The position numbers were made by a program, and so were the translations under genes. Positions 21,571-30,855 of a stretch of 64,000 bases of DNA are shown in pieces. The notes below the pieces were generated by a model that was not told the origin of the DNA, searched no databases, and saw nothing but the letters and a program-made list of their open reading frames with translations. The stretch comes from Otis tarda (Eukaryota; Chordata; Aves; Otidiformes; Otididae): positions 124,001 to 188,000 of the forward strand of contig JAPMTP010000094.1 of NCBI GenBank assembly GCA_026413225.1. The letters are read 5' to 3'. Numbering within the stretch: the first letter of the stretch is position 1; the number at the start of each line of letters is the position of its first letter.

Positions 21571-22290
21571 CCTAGCTGGGTGTCACGCTCCGATTTCGGA
21601 TGAGAGGAAGGCCCCCTTGCGTTCTAGCTGACCTCAGGGGCGGCTGGACCAACCTCTCACTGCTGATTTACACACCGGAGCGAGGTTTTGCTCGTTTTCT
21701 TGGGAACAGAATTAAGGCTCAAAAGGGAGTCCAGCGCCAGGCAACTTTATTTGCCCGACAGCAAGTTCGCAAATGCCAAAGAAAGGGAGAAAGAAAGGGA
21801 AAAAAGAGGGGCAAAAACCCCGTTAGGTTGCAATAGCTGCCACCATGGAGCTGCGGTGTCCCGACAGTCCAGTTCACTCGGCGGGGGAACGTTGCGTCCG
21901 ATGTTGGTTGTTTCAGTTTCTTTATTGGGTTGTCTCACTGCACATCCATTGTCCTTCCGAGAATCACGCTGCATATTCCGAGAGCCGGTTTGCTTGACCG
22001 CGCCCCTCACTCGGTGGTGGTGTGCGTGCCCAATACCGTCTCTGGGCCCCTCGGTTGTTTCTGGCCTTGGGTCTGGGCGCATGTGTGTGGGAGGGTAAGG
22101 CTAAAGTTCTCGGAATCGGCTCCGTCATACTCAGGCTCGCAAGAGAACAGGAAGCCTCCAGTCCTGTGGTTTGACTGCTGCTCTGCTGTTGTGACGGGGA
22201 CAGCAGGTGTGGTTTGATGTTCCGACAGCGGTGAGACAAACATCCCACACAGCCTCTTACACCACCCCGGGGCTCAACATTGTCGCCTCA
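21571..22290 (-). mobile_element. Probable retroviral LTR/leader fragment
   Basis: From TGTCACGCTCCGATTTCGG onward, 21,590-21,660 resembles the leader of the gamma-like retrovirus at 6.9 kb. TTTATTTG near 21,747 would be a poly(A) signal on the minus strand. The right edge near CAACA (about 22,280) is a guess. No coding sequence is attached. Confidence 0.4.
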
Positions 22291-22860
22291 GGGACGGGGT
22301 TCCGTGGTGGCGTGAATGACAGAGGAAAGGCGAGAAAGAAAGGAAGAGCAAAAAGAGAAAAAAAAACATATCACAATAGTTTCTTGCTTTCCTTTACACA
22401 GTTCTAACCATTATTGTTTGTCAGGCAGGGTACAAAATCATCCAATTGTAATTACCAAACTACAACATCAAAATGTGATAACATCAAACGATATCCATAA
22501 CGCGACGAGGAAGACCAAAGCGAGATAAAATGCGGCAGAAATGGAGAGAGTGAGAGAAGGTGCTGGCCGCAAAGAGAAGAAGAGAGAAAGGAAAGGACAG
22601 AGGTAGAGGCCGCGTGAGGTGGATGTATATGGTGCAAGCAGCCTGCTCTCTGAAACTTTGTGTGAGTGTGCAAGAGATAGAAATGCTCAATGAAAACAAA
22701 CAAAAATATTTCTCTAACCTATACCATTCTTAATAAATAACAATTTTAAACTAATAAACAATATTTTTCTTAACAATAACACCTTTGAGCTAATTAACAA
22801 TGCCTTAACTAAGTGAATTATGTCAACATATCTAAATGTAATTAAGAATGTTAAAGAGAC
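22291..22860. other. AT-rich DNA with purine-rich tract; no gene
   Basis: A GA-rich plus-strand stretch (about 22,315-22,370 and 22,510-22,600) is followed by AT-rich sequence with repeated CTAATTAACAA-like motifs (22,725-22,850). Similar AT-rich sequence also flanks the other side of array B (24,567-24,690) and its inverted copy (57,755-57,860). Confidence 0.5.
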
Positions 22861-22914
22861 CTTTCCTGCAGGCCAAAACTGATAATGCAGACTCTATCGG
22901 TGCATCTTTGGACC

Positions 22915-24560
22915 TATAAAAAGTGGGGTTTGCCCTAAAAATGAGAGTTTAGACACTTAAAATGAAGCTTTAGGCCTGAATAATGTTGTGATTCCTAAAA
23001 TGAAGGCTTTGAGCTGTAAAAGTGGGGTTAGGGCCCTGTGAATGAGAATTTGCACTCCAGAAATGAAGCTTGGAGCCCTGTAACAGATGGTTTGGAAACG
23101 GAAATGAGAGTTTGGAAACTGAAATGAGCTTTAGTGTCTTAAAGCAATGTTTGGGCTCCAAAAAGGAGACTTTGCAACCTAAACCTGAGGCTTTGACCCT
23201 GAAAATTAGGTGTCAGGCCACATTTTAGACATTGGACCTAAAGTGAAGGTTTGGACCATAAAAATGAGGCTTTGAAATCTGTCAGAGAGAGTTCAGGCCC
23301 TCAAAATTGAGGTCTGGAAAGTGAAAACGAGGGTTTGGACCTTAAAAATGAGGCTTTGGCCATGAGAAGTCGATGCCCCAAGCCTGTCAGTGTTTAAGAG
23401 GCACTTGGGCAGTGTCGGTATTAACGAGCTTTAACGTGGTCAGCCCTGAGCTGGTCAGGCAGTTTGACCAGATGATCATTGTAGGTCTCTTCCAACTTAA
23501 ATACTCTACTCTATTCTATCGCATTCTAAAAACAAAAAAAAAGAGAGGCTTTAAGCCCTAAAAATTCCAGAATGGGTCCTACAAATTAGTCTATGGGAGC
23601 TTTGGGAGCTAAAGAGAGTGTTTGGACCTGTAAAGGAGGCTTTGGTCCCTAACAGTGAGCCTTTCAACCCTCAAAATCAGAGTTGAGGCATTAAAAATGA
23701 CACTTTGGGCCCTTTAAAATGAGTCTTTGAACCTTTGGAGTAGGGCTTGAACTTCTAAATGAGGGTTTGTATCCTAAGAATGAAATTTTAGATCTTGAAA
23801 ATGACTATTTGGACAACCAAAATGAGAGTTTGGGCCCTAAAAATGAGACTTGAAGTTTGAACTTTAAAAACATGTGACTGGACCTTAAAACTGGGCCTTT
23901 GCACACTGAAACGAGCCCTTGGACCTGGAAAATGATTGTCGTAGTTCAGCCCCGATCGGGACCAAACTACGCAGTCTCTGTTCCTCTCACAAGGAAAATT
24001 CTTCACAACAGGCTGGCAGACGCCTCTCAGGATCCTTTTTACATCTCATTCACATCTCCTCTCCTCTCCACTTCTCTCAGCCGGGCCGGGCCCAGTCGGG
24101 CCCAGTCGCCGCCCGGCAGGAGGCCAGAGGGTGAGGCCTGCAAGGCCCACGAGGCTCGCGCCTCCCCCTCTCTGTCCCCGCTCAGCTCCTTCACATCTTC
24201 TCTGCTTCCTTTTTTTCTGTTTTCCCCTTCTTAAATACGTTATCGCAGAGGCATTATCACGGAACGTTCTGATACCAATTGGCTCGGCCTTGGCCAGCAG
24301 CGGGTCCGCCCTAGGCCCGGCCGAGTCCACTGAACAAAGAGGAGCAACTTCTAGCAGTTTCCGACAGAAGCTGCCACCTTAGGCCCCCCTCACTAAACAA
24401 AACCAGAACAGTGATGATTTAGTCTCTAAACTGAGGATTTGGGGCCCTTTAAATAGGATTGTGTGGCTTTAAGATGCAGCTTTGGACTAAGAAATGAGGC
24501 TTTGTGCCCTAAACATGAAGGTTGGCAATGAAAAATGATGATGGGGGCCTCCAAAAGGAG
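22915..24560 (+). repeat. Degenerate ~21-bp tandem array B
   Basis: This is the same unit family as array A, sharing its particular irregular units in the same order, which shows it is a copy rather than an independent expansion. It contains the CR1 3' end at 23,372-23,530, an extra ~300-bp block of units (23,585-23,850) not seen in A, and an LTR at 23,937-24,410. Confidence 0.85.
23937..24410 (-). mobile_element. Solo LTR inside array B
   Basis: On the minus strand it begins TGTTCTGGTTTTG and ends GAACTACGACA (474 bp), with a TATTTAAG box near 24,235. Flanks are AATGAT on one side and GTGATGATTT on the other, an imperfect 5-base target duplication (ATGAT/GTGAT). Array A keeps the unoccupied site AAAATGATGATTTAG. 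The inverted copy at 58,015-58,487 has the same insertion. Confidence 0.88.
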
Positions 24561-24679
24561 GACGTATCTAAATCTAATTAACATTTTCCCTTATCTTATA
24601 TCTAATTAACAACATCTTATCTGAGTAAATAATCTTAACATCTCTAAGTCTAATTAACAACGTTTTATCTTACCAGACT

Positions 24680-24866
24680 ACAAATGTGTCCCAGGCCAAG
24701 TTTGAGGCCTGTGATCTGGGGGATCAGAAGAGGAGGGTGATTGTTCACGAGGACAATCACAAGGTGAACACACGTAAACCAACACAAGCATAGCAGTGCC
24801 CAACATCAAAAATGCCCCAAAATAAAGCGCCATCAAAGCGTTAATCATTTTGCTCATTTTTGCAAC
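24680..24866 (-). pseudogene. Short membrane-protein frame, copy of 57,567-57,755
   Basis: The ATG at about 24,860 opens a frame starting MSKMINALMALYFGAFLML with one strongly hydrophobic segment, then a CSPCDCPREQ cysteine cluster. It matches the ORF at 57,567 but drifts out of register after about 48 codons. It resembles the tail end of a retroviral env or an accessory protein. The function is unknown. Confidence 0.4.
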
Positions 24867-24880
24867 CTTTTTTTTTCCTT

Positions 24881-26996
24881 TGTGTTGATTTAGCCCGATT
24901 TACCACACAGTTTCTCGCTCACACTCCCCCTTCCCAGTGGGGAAGGAAGGAGAACCCATGGGTTGAGATGAAGACAATTTACTAAAATAACAAGGGAAAA
25001 CTACAATAATAGCAGAATATAAGGATATTAAAATATACAAAGTGAACAATATGTGTTTTCTCACCACCCGATGTCCCAATGACCGACACAGCCCGTCCCA
25101 AGCAGCGATCACGGAAACAAAACCGAGCAGCAAGCAAAGGAGCAAAAGGGAGCCGGCGAGGGAGAGGGAACGATGCCAGCAAACGAGGGAGGAAGATGGA
25201 TGCCAGGAAGGCAGATACCCGCCCTGGCCAGCCCCTACTTCTCTACTGAGCATGACGCTCAGACATGGAACACTCTCTTTGGCCAGTTTGGGTCAGTTAT
25301 TCTGTCTGTCTTTCTCCCAGCTTCCCGCATCTGCAAATTAGCGAGACTTGGAAAGCAGGACGGTGTCCCTGGTCTCATTCACAACAACTCATATCATCAG
25401 GGTGTTTGTCAACATTCTTCACACACGACATCCAAAACACACCGGCTAATGAGAGGAAAAATTAACTCCATCCCTGCCGAAACCAGGACAGTGTCCACCC
25501 CTTATTCCATACCATCTACGTCATGCGTATACATATATACGTGTGTGTGTGTATATACACAGAGATGTAACTCCTTCAGTCTGTTGAGCTCATTTAGTCC
25601 ATGACTTTGGGCTCCGTCTGTCATGACAGTCTTTCAGGACAAGAGAGATGGTATGTAGTGTGGGGCTGTTGCCTGCTGCACCTGGAACTCGCAGTTGGTA
25701 CATCTGGCGTGGCTGGTGTATCATGTCCATGGTCTGCGAGTGGAAGATGTTGATCTCGAGGAAGTTGCTGGGCGCCAGTTCCTGTTCCATCACCGCATCT
25801 CTCTCGGTTTTATTGAAGCTCATTCTTCACTGATCAGGGTGTTCCTTGCTGCAATACCTTTGACGTGACATGTAAGAACTGTAGAAATGATTATATACAG
25901 GTCAAATTATTGGCTGTTCTCACCTAAAATCAGATCTCCTTCAGGTACACATGGGACTTCCCCATTCTCCCGCATCACCCACCAAGTACATCCAGGCCCT
26001 TGAGCAAAAGCAATCCCACGGGTGGGTTTGCCTTTGCCCAGGGGAGGAATAACCCAGACCGTCTTTCCTAACATATTCCTTAGATGCACCACAGGGACTT
26101 TATCACCCTCTGCAATATGTAACAGTTCTGACTGGGCAGGGCCAGCTCGACTGGTGGATCCCCAAGTGTTAGCTAACCAGGTGGCTTTTGCTAAATGTTC
26201 ATCCCAATTTTTGAGGGTCCCACCACCCATTGCTTTCAGTGTAGCTTTCAGCAGTCCATTGTACCGTTCAATCTTTCCAGAGGCTGGTGCGTGATAGGGG
26301 ATGTGGTATACCCACTCGATGCCGTGCTCTTTGGCCCAGGGGTCTGTGAGGTTGTTTCGGAAATGAGTCCCGTTGTCTGAATCAGTTCTTTCTGGAGTGC
26401 CATGTCGCCAGAGAACTTGCTTCTCAAGGCCCAAGATGGTGTTTTGGGCAGTGGCATGGGGTACGGGATAGCCACCCAGTGCTGGCTTCCACCATTGTAA
26501 GGTCGTGGCGCTCACCTTGACGAGTTTGTGGGAGTGTGATGTAATCAGTCTGCCAGGCCTCTCCATATTTATACTTCAGCCATCGTCCTCCCTACCAAAG
26601 AGGCTTTAACCGCTTGGCCTGCTTAATTGCAGCGCATGTTTCACATTCATGGATAACCTGTGCAATAGTGTCCATGGTCGAGTCCACCCCTCGATCACGA
26701 GCCCATTTGTATGTTGCGTCTCTTCCTTGATGGCCCGAGGCGTCATGGGCCCACCGAGCTAAAAATAGTTCACCCCTGTGTTGCCAGTCTAGGCCCACTT
26801 GTGAAACTTTAATCTTAGCAGCCTGATCCACCCTTTGGTCATTTTGGTGTTCTGCCGTGACTCGACTCTTGCGTTCGTGGGCATCTACGTGACGGACTTT
26901 TACAACCAGATTCTCCAGCCGGGCAGCAATATCCTGCCACAGTGCGGCAGCGCAGATGGGTGTCCTGGTTCTGGCTAGGACAAAGTCAATATTCAC
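24881..26996 (-). mobile_element. ERVL-type endogenous retrovirus, 3' half (RNase H-integrase and 3' LTR)
   Basis: In minus-strand order, pol C-terminal sequence (26,996-25,907) is followed by a short internal 3' region and a 3' LTR at 25,490-24,881 (610 bp, TGTCCTGGTTTCGGC to the end of the TGTGTTGATT edge). There is no env between pol and LTR, as usual for ERVL. The 5' half is missing. At about 27,000 it abuts LTR-like plus-strand sequence (AGCTGGGATAG). A related LTR in the same orientation lies alone at 49,299-49,975. Confidence 0.82.
25907..26996 (-). pseudogene. pol: ERVL pol fragment: RNase H end and integrase
   Basis: The frame at 26,996-26,592 carries the end of RNase H (VKVRHVDAHERKS) and the integrase zinc-binding domain, with histidines in ARWAHDASGHQGRD and cysteines in HECETCAAIKQ. 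A stop or frame change near 26,590 precedes the second frame (26,566-25,907). That frame has the integrase core motif DSDNGTHFRNN and the downstream glutamate in SGKIERYNGLL, plus a C-terminal domain. It is recognisable but interrupted, and reverse transcriptase is missing. Confidence 0.85.
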
Positions 26997-27002
26997 CTGA
27001 GC

Positions 27003-27397
27003 TGGGCAGAGAACTGGAGCTGGTGGCCCCTATGGCTGGGGCACCCAGCTGGGATAGTTAGTTAACAGCTGGGGTTAATTTACCCAACTGAGCCCAAGGG
27101 CTGTTCCATCCCATCTGACATCGTGCTCAGGGTGTCAGTGAGGAGGGTGCTGAGGGGAGCCTCCTGCTACTTGTAAGAATCTGGGTGTGGAGATTTGTAA
27201 GCCAGTATACTGTATCTGTATTCCATCACTGTTTTGGTTTTTTCTGTTATTGCTGTTAAATTTACTTTTTGTTCAATCTCAACCCACGTGGTTTTGCTGG
27301 TTTTTTTTGTTTACCAATTCTCCCCCTATTCTCTCGGAGGGTGGGGGAACGAGAGAGAGACTGCGTGGTCTGGTCCCGGTCAGGGCTGAAGTATGAA
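27003..27397 (+). mobile_element. LTR fragments
   Basis: 27,046-27,160 contains AGCTGGGATAG and TTAATTTACCCAACTGAGCC, matching 61,110-61,190, and looks like ERVL-type LTR sequence. 27,315-27,397 (CTCTCGGAGGGTGGGGG through GGGCTGAAGTATGAAA) matches the last ~85 bases of the LTRs ending at 28,870 and 55,150, so it is the 3' end of a plus-oriented LTR of that family. Confidence 0.6.
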
Positions 27398-27740
27398 ACA
27401 TGGTGTTTCTGTGCCTGTGAACCCCCTGGAAAAGAGCGCTCTGGGGCACTCAGAACCCTGGGCTCTGTTTGCCCCTTACGTACAGAAGTGTGTGACCCAT
27501 CCAGCCTTCTTCAAAGGGAAGCTGTGCTTAGAACAATTTATACTCGCCAGCATTTTTAAACTGGAATTTAAGGTGCAGAATATTTGAAAGAGAAGATATC
27601 CACTGCACCTTGAATTGAGACAGACAGATGCAAGTGTCATGATTTCATTTTACAGCAATAAAAGGACACACAGGTTGGGAGCTGGGAGATTAATTTTGCT
27701 TGCTGGAATTCAGTCTCAGACACAGAAGCATTAAAAAGAA
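27398..27740 (-). repeat. Fragment of RBBP6-like intron 4, inverted, between two LTRs
   Basis: The sequence is the reverse complement of 43,020-43,357, inside intron 4 of the RBBP6-like gene, with moderate divergence. It is bounded exactly by an LTR 3' end on the left and by the start of another LTR (27,741) on the right, both plus-oriented. It is evidence of a further, mostly lost copy of the RBBP6-like locus. Confidence 0.82.
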
Positions 27741-28870
27741 TGTTCTGGTTTTGTTAGTGAGGGGGGACCTAACATGGAAGCTTCTGTCAGAAACTGCTAG
27801 AAGTTGCTCCCCTTTGTTCAGTGGACTCGGCCGGGCGTAGGGCGGACCCGCTGCTGGCCAAGGCCGAGCCAATTGGTAGCAGAATGTCCCGTGATAACGC
27901 CTCTGCTATAACGTATTTAAGAAGGGGAAAACAGAAAAAAAAAGAAGAGAAGATGTGAAGCAGCTGAGCGGGGGGCAGAGAGGGGGAGGCGCGAGCCTCG
28001 TGGGCCTTGCAGGCCTCACCCTCTGGCCTCTCGCCAGGCAGCTGACTGGGCCCAACTGGGCCCGGCCTGGCTGCAAGAAGTGGAGAGGAGATGAGAAGTG
28101 AACAAGATGTAAAAAGGATCCTGAGAGGCGTCTGCCAGCCTGTTGTGAGGAATGGGTGCAGACACCAAGGTCAGTGAAGAAGGAGGGGGAGGAGTAACGC
28201 GGCTCCTGGCCAAGATTCCCCTGCAGCCCGTGGTGATGACCATGGTGGAGCGGGTTGTCCCCCTGCAGCCCATGGAGGTCCACGGAGGGGCAGAGATCCC
28301 CCTGCAGCCCGTGGAGGACCCCACGCTGGGGCAGGCGGGTGCCTGAAGGAGGCTGTGGCCCGTGGAGGGCCCGCTGGGACAGCTGTTCTGGAGGGACTGC
28401 ACCCCGTGGAAGAGATGACCCACGCCGGAGCAGTTTCACGAAGGACTGTGGCCCGTGGGAGGGACCCCACGCTGGAGCAGAGGAGGAATGCGAGGAGTTC
28501 TTCCCCCGACAATGACACAGCAGCGTAAAACAAAGCGTGATGAACTGACCGCAACCCCCATTCCCTCTTCCCCCCTGTGCCTCTCGGGAGGGGAGGTAGT
28601 AGAGATAATGTTAAGCCCGGGAAGAGGGAAGTGTGGGGGGAGGTTATCTTGTTCCCTGTCTCATTCTCCTGCTAATTTTAGAAATAAATGAATTGTTTTC
28701 CCCAAGTCGAGTCTGTTGTGCCCATGACGGTAACTTTAAGGATTTCTCCCCATCCTTATCTCAAACCTCGAGCCGTTTTCCTTATATCATCTCCCCCTGT
28801 TCTCTCGGAGGGTGGGGGGAGCGAGGGAGAGACTGCGTAGTCTGGTCCTGAGCGGGGCTGAACTACGACA
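27741..28870 (+). mobile_element. Long LTR with internal tandem repeats
   Basis: It begins TGTTCTGGTTTTG and ends GAACTACGACA like the 474-bp LTRs, but is 1130 bp long. The first ~405 bases match the short form (TATTTAAGAAGGGG near 27,913). A ~640-bp middle section has repeated CCCCTGCAGCCCGTGGAGG-type units (28,215-28,330) and AATAAA at 28,683. The last ~85 bases match again. The flanks do not form a target duplication: RBBP6-like intron is on the left and antisense beta-like gag on the right, so it marks a recombination join. Confidence 0.8.
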
Positions 28871-30002
28871 GCTTCCCGCGTGAACTGTGCCTGCAGGAGC
28901 GGGTTACTATAAGCACCTTCTCCTGCCAATTGTTCGTATCCTATGGAAATCTGTTGATGTAAATTTGTATCACATTGCACAGTACATCCCTCCTTAAAGT
29001 CTGCACGCCACATCATGAATTGTGTAGGTGTTAACACCATTTTCATTAACGATTTCCAATCATGTGCAGCCAGAGTATGCGACTCTGCTATTGCCCCAAG
29101 TAAGGTTGTGGTAAAAGGAGAATGTGTTCCTCCCTCCTTTACTGCTCGTCGCAGCTCCTTTATGGCATCGTAACTGAGAGGCTGCCGAACCGGCTGCTGA
29201 TTAGCTTGGTACATAATCAGACAGGCTAAGGCAATTTGCCAGTCACCGTTCTGCAGTGCCGCTTTCTTACGCTCTTCCCGGATATTACGCGTTTCAGCAC
29301 TCACAGCTGCGTGACTAGCATTCACATCTGGCGCAGGAGGGAACAGATCAGGTTTCTTTTCAGAGCCTACTGAACCCGCATTAAATAGATCTACCTCTGG
29401 AGAGGTTTTGTTATTAGCAAGCGCAGGATCAGGAAAAGAATTGATGGGTGGAACCCGAGGCAAATCTGGCGCGAGAGACTGCGGCGACGACAGCGACAGT
29501 AAAGGCGCGGAAGCAGGGCTTACAAGCCGAGGTCGCAGGGGAACAGGAATACAGCACGGACTTTTCTGCACAGACCCGCAGCACGGAGTTCTCTGGGCTA
29601 ACCCCGCCCCCCACCAGTTTCTGGGGAGATGCCATTGTTACCGAGGGACGCGCTCACAGGTTGAGGGTCTGGTAGTGGGGGTGCCGACGCCTCACGCAAA
29701 GAAGTATTAGTAGATTCTGTTGAAACATTTCTGATGGTTAGCATGATTTGTACCCAGGTGGCTAAGTTTTTGCAAGCTAGGCTGTCTCCTGCTGCAGCGG
29801 CCTTTTGAAGGCTTGCGCCCGCTCCTTACCAAGCCTCTAGTTGAAAAGTCCCGTCTGCAGGAAATTGTGGATGATTATCACAAATCCACTCTAATAAAGG
29901 CATTAATTGTGGGCTGGTGACAGTCCTGCCCTGCGTTTTTAGCATTCTTCCCATTACGCCAATGCCTTGCATCTGCTCTGAGGATGTGTTCCCTCCCATG
30001 GT
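28871..30002 (-). pseudogene. gag: Betaretrovirus-like (ERVK-type) gag fragment
   Basis: The minus-strand ATG near 30,002 begins MGGNTSSEQMQGIG, a matrix start with a myristoylation-type glycine. A stop interrupts it after about 55 codons. The capsid frame (about 29,460-28,871) contains LSYDAIKELRRAVKEGG, the stretch TTTLLGAIAESHTLAAHDW and LTPTQFMMWRADF, typical of beta/alpha-type capsids. It is cut at 28,871 by the LTR, so capsid C-terminus, nucleocapsid, pol and env are missing. The matrix and capsid frames differ, showing indels. Confidence 0.78.
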
Positions 30003-30059
30003 TCCCGGTTGCTCACCTGTATGCAGGCGATGAGCACGCTTTCTGATGTGTGGATCCTC

Positions 30060-30570
30060 AATCCCGGTTTCTGGATTCCGGCCTTTGGTTCAGCTGGGCT
30101 GTGCCACCAGTGCGGGCTCTATTCAAGCCTCTTTTGAAGTCTCTGTCCCTGTTCGTGGCATATTACGGCACGGACTCGCTCATGGTGCAAGTGAGACAAA
30201 GTGAGGGCAAAGTTTATTTTTACAAGCAGTGTTTTACGCTCTTTACCCGGATGCTCTTTGTCTACGATTTCTATTCCTATAGGGCAGCTATTAGCACAAG
30301 CTCTACCACCCCACCATTTGTCCAATCAGCTTCACGCTCCTGATTGACGTTGTAGCATTGTTCTTCATCCCGTACTTCTTATTTTGTCCATCATACCGTT
30401 GCTCCTCAGCACGTACTCCCGCTTTGTCCATTGTTCTCAGATCCTGTTCATTTCGATACATTCACCCATATTCCCAGCCGCATAACTCACTTCGCTACGT
30501 TCGCTCACATCGAAACACTTGCTCACATTCGCACCCACTACACAAGGCCAGCAGCCATCTCTGGGGACCC
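30060..30570 (-). mobile_element. Possible 5' LTR of the beta-like element
   Basis: It lies just upstream of the gag ATG on the minus strand. GTTTATTTTTAC near 30,208 would give an AATAAA signal on that strand. The region from about 30,350 to 30,560 holds a loose series of TTCGCTACGTTCGCTCACAT-like repeats. Boundaries are approximate. Confidence 0.4.
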
Positions 30571-30855
30571 GTCTGGAGCTGGCTGGGTGCTGCTGCTCGT
30601 GCTGTCCCGCGATGCAGCTGCAGCTGAAAGCCCTTCTCAGAGCCCTGAGTGCCCTCCTGAAGAGGGAGGGCCTTTGCTGTTGAGCTGGGGCGTGCGGGAG
30701 GGTTGCGATGCCTGTCGGGGAAGGAGAGCTGTAGGTGGCCGGAACACGGCTAGCCGCCTTGTGCGCAGGGCGACTGGCCTGGCCTGGGTGCTGCTCATCG
30801 GGACGGCTGGGCCTGGCCTGCCCTCACCGGGGCAGCGCTGGACTCGGGGACATAC

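Larger units (their letters stand above)
22861..24867. repeat. Arm of a second inverted repeat (pairs with 57,557-59,557)
   Basis: Reverse-complementing this segment gives 57,557-59,557 with a few percent differences. 22,861 pairs with 59,557 and 24,861 pairs with 57,563. The arm comprises the TATA-containing start of the array, the array with its CR1 and LTR insertions, AT-rich DNA, and an env-like 3' frame. At the 24,867 end the homology stops at an A/T-rich stretch next to the ERVL LTR. Confidence 0.9.

Noticed and set aside
27741-28870. Simple solo LTR insertion
   Set aside because: The left and right flanks come from unrelated sequences and no target duplication is present, so it is a recombination product rather than a clean insertion.
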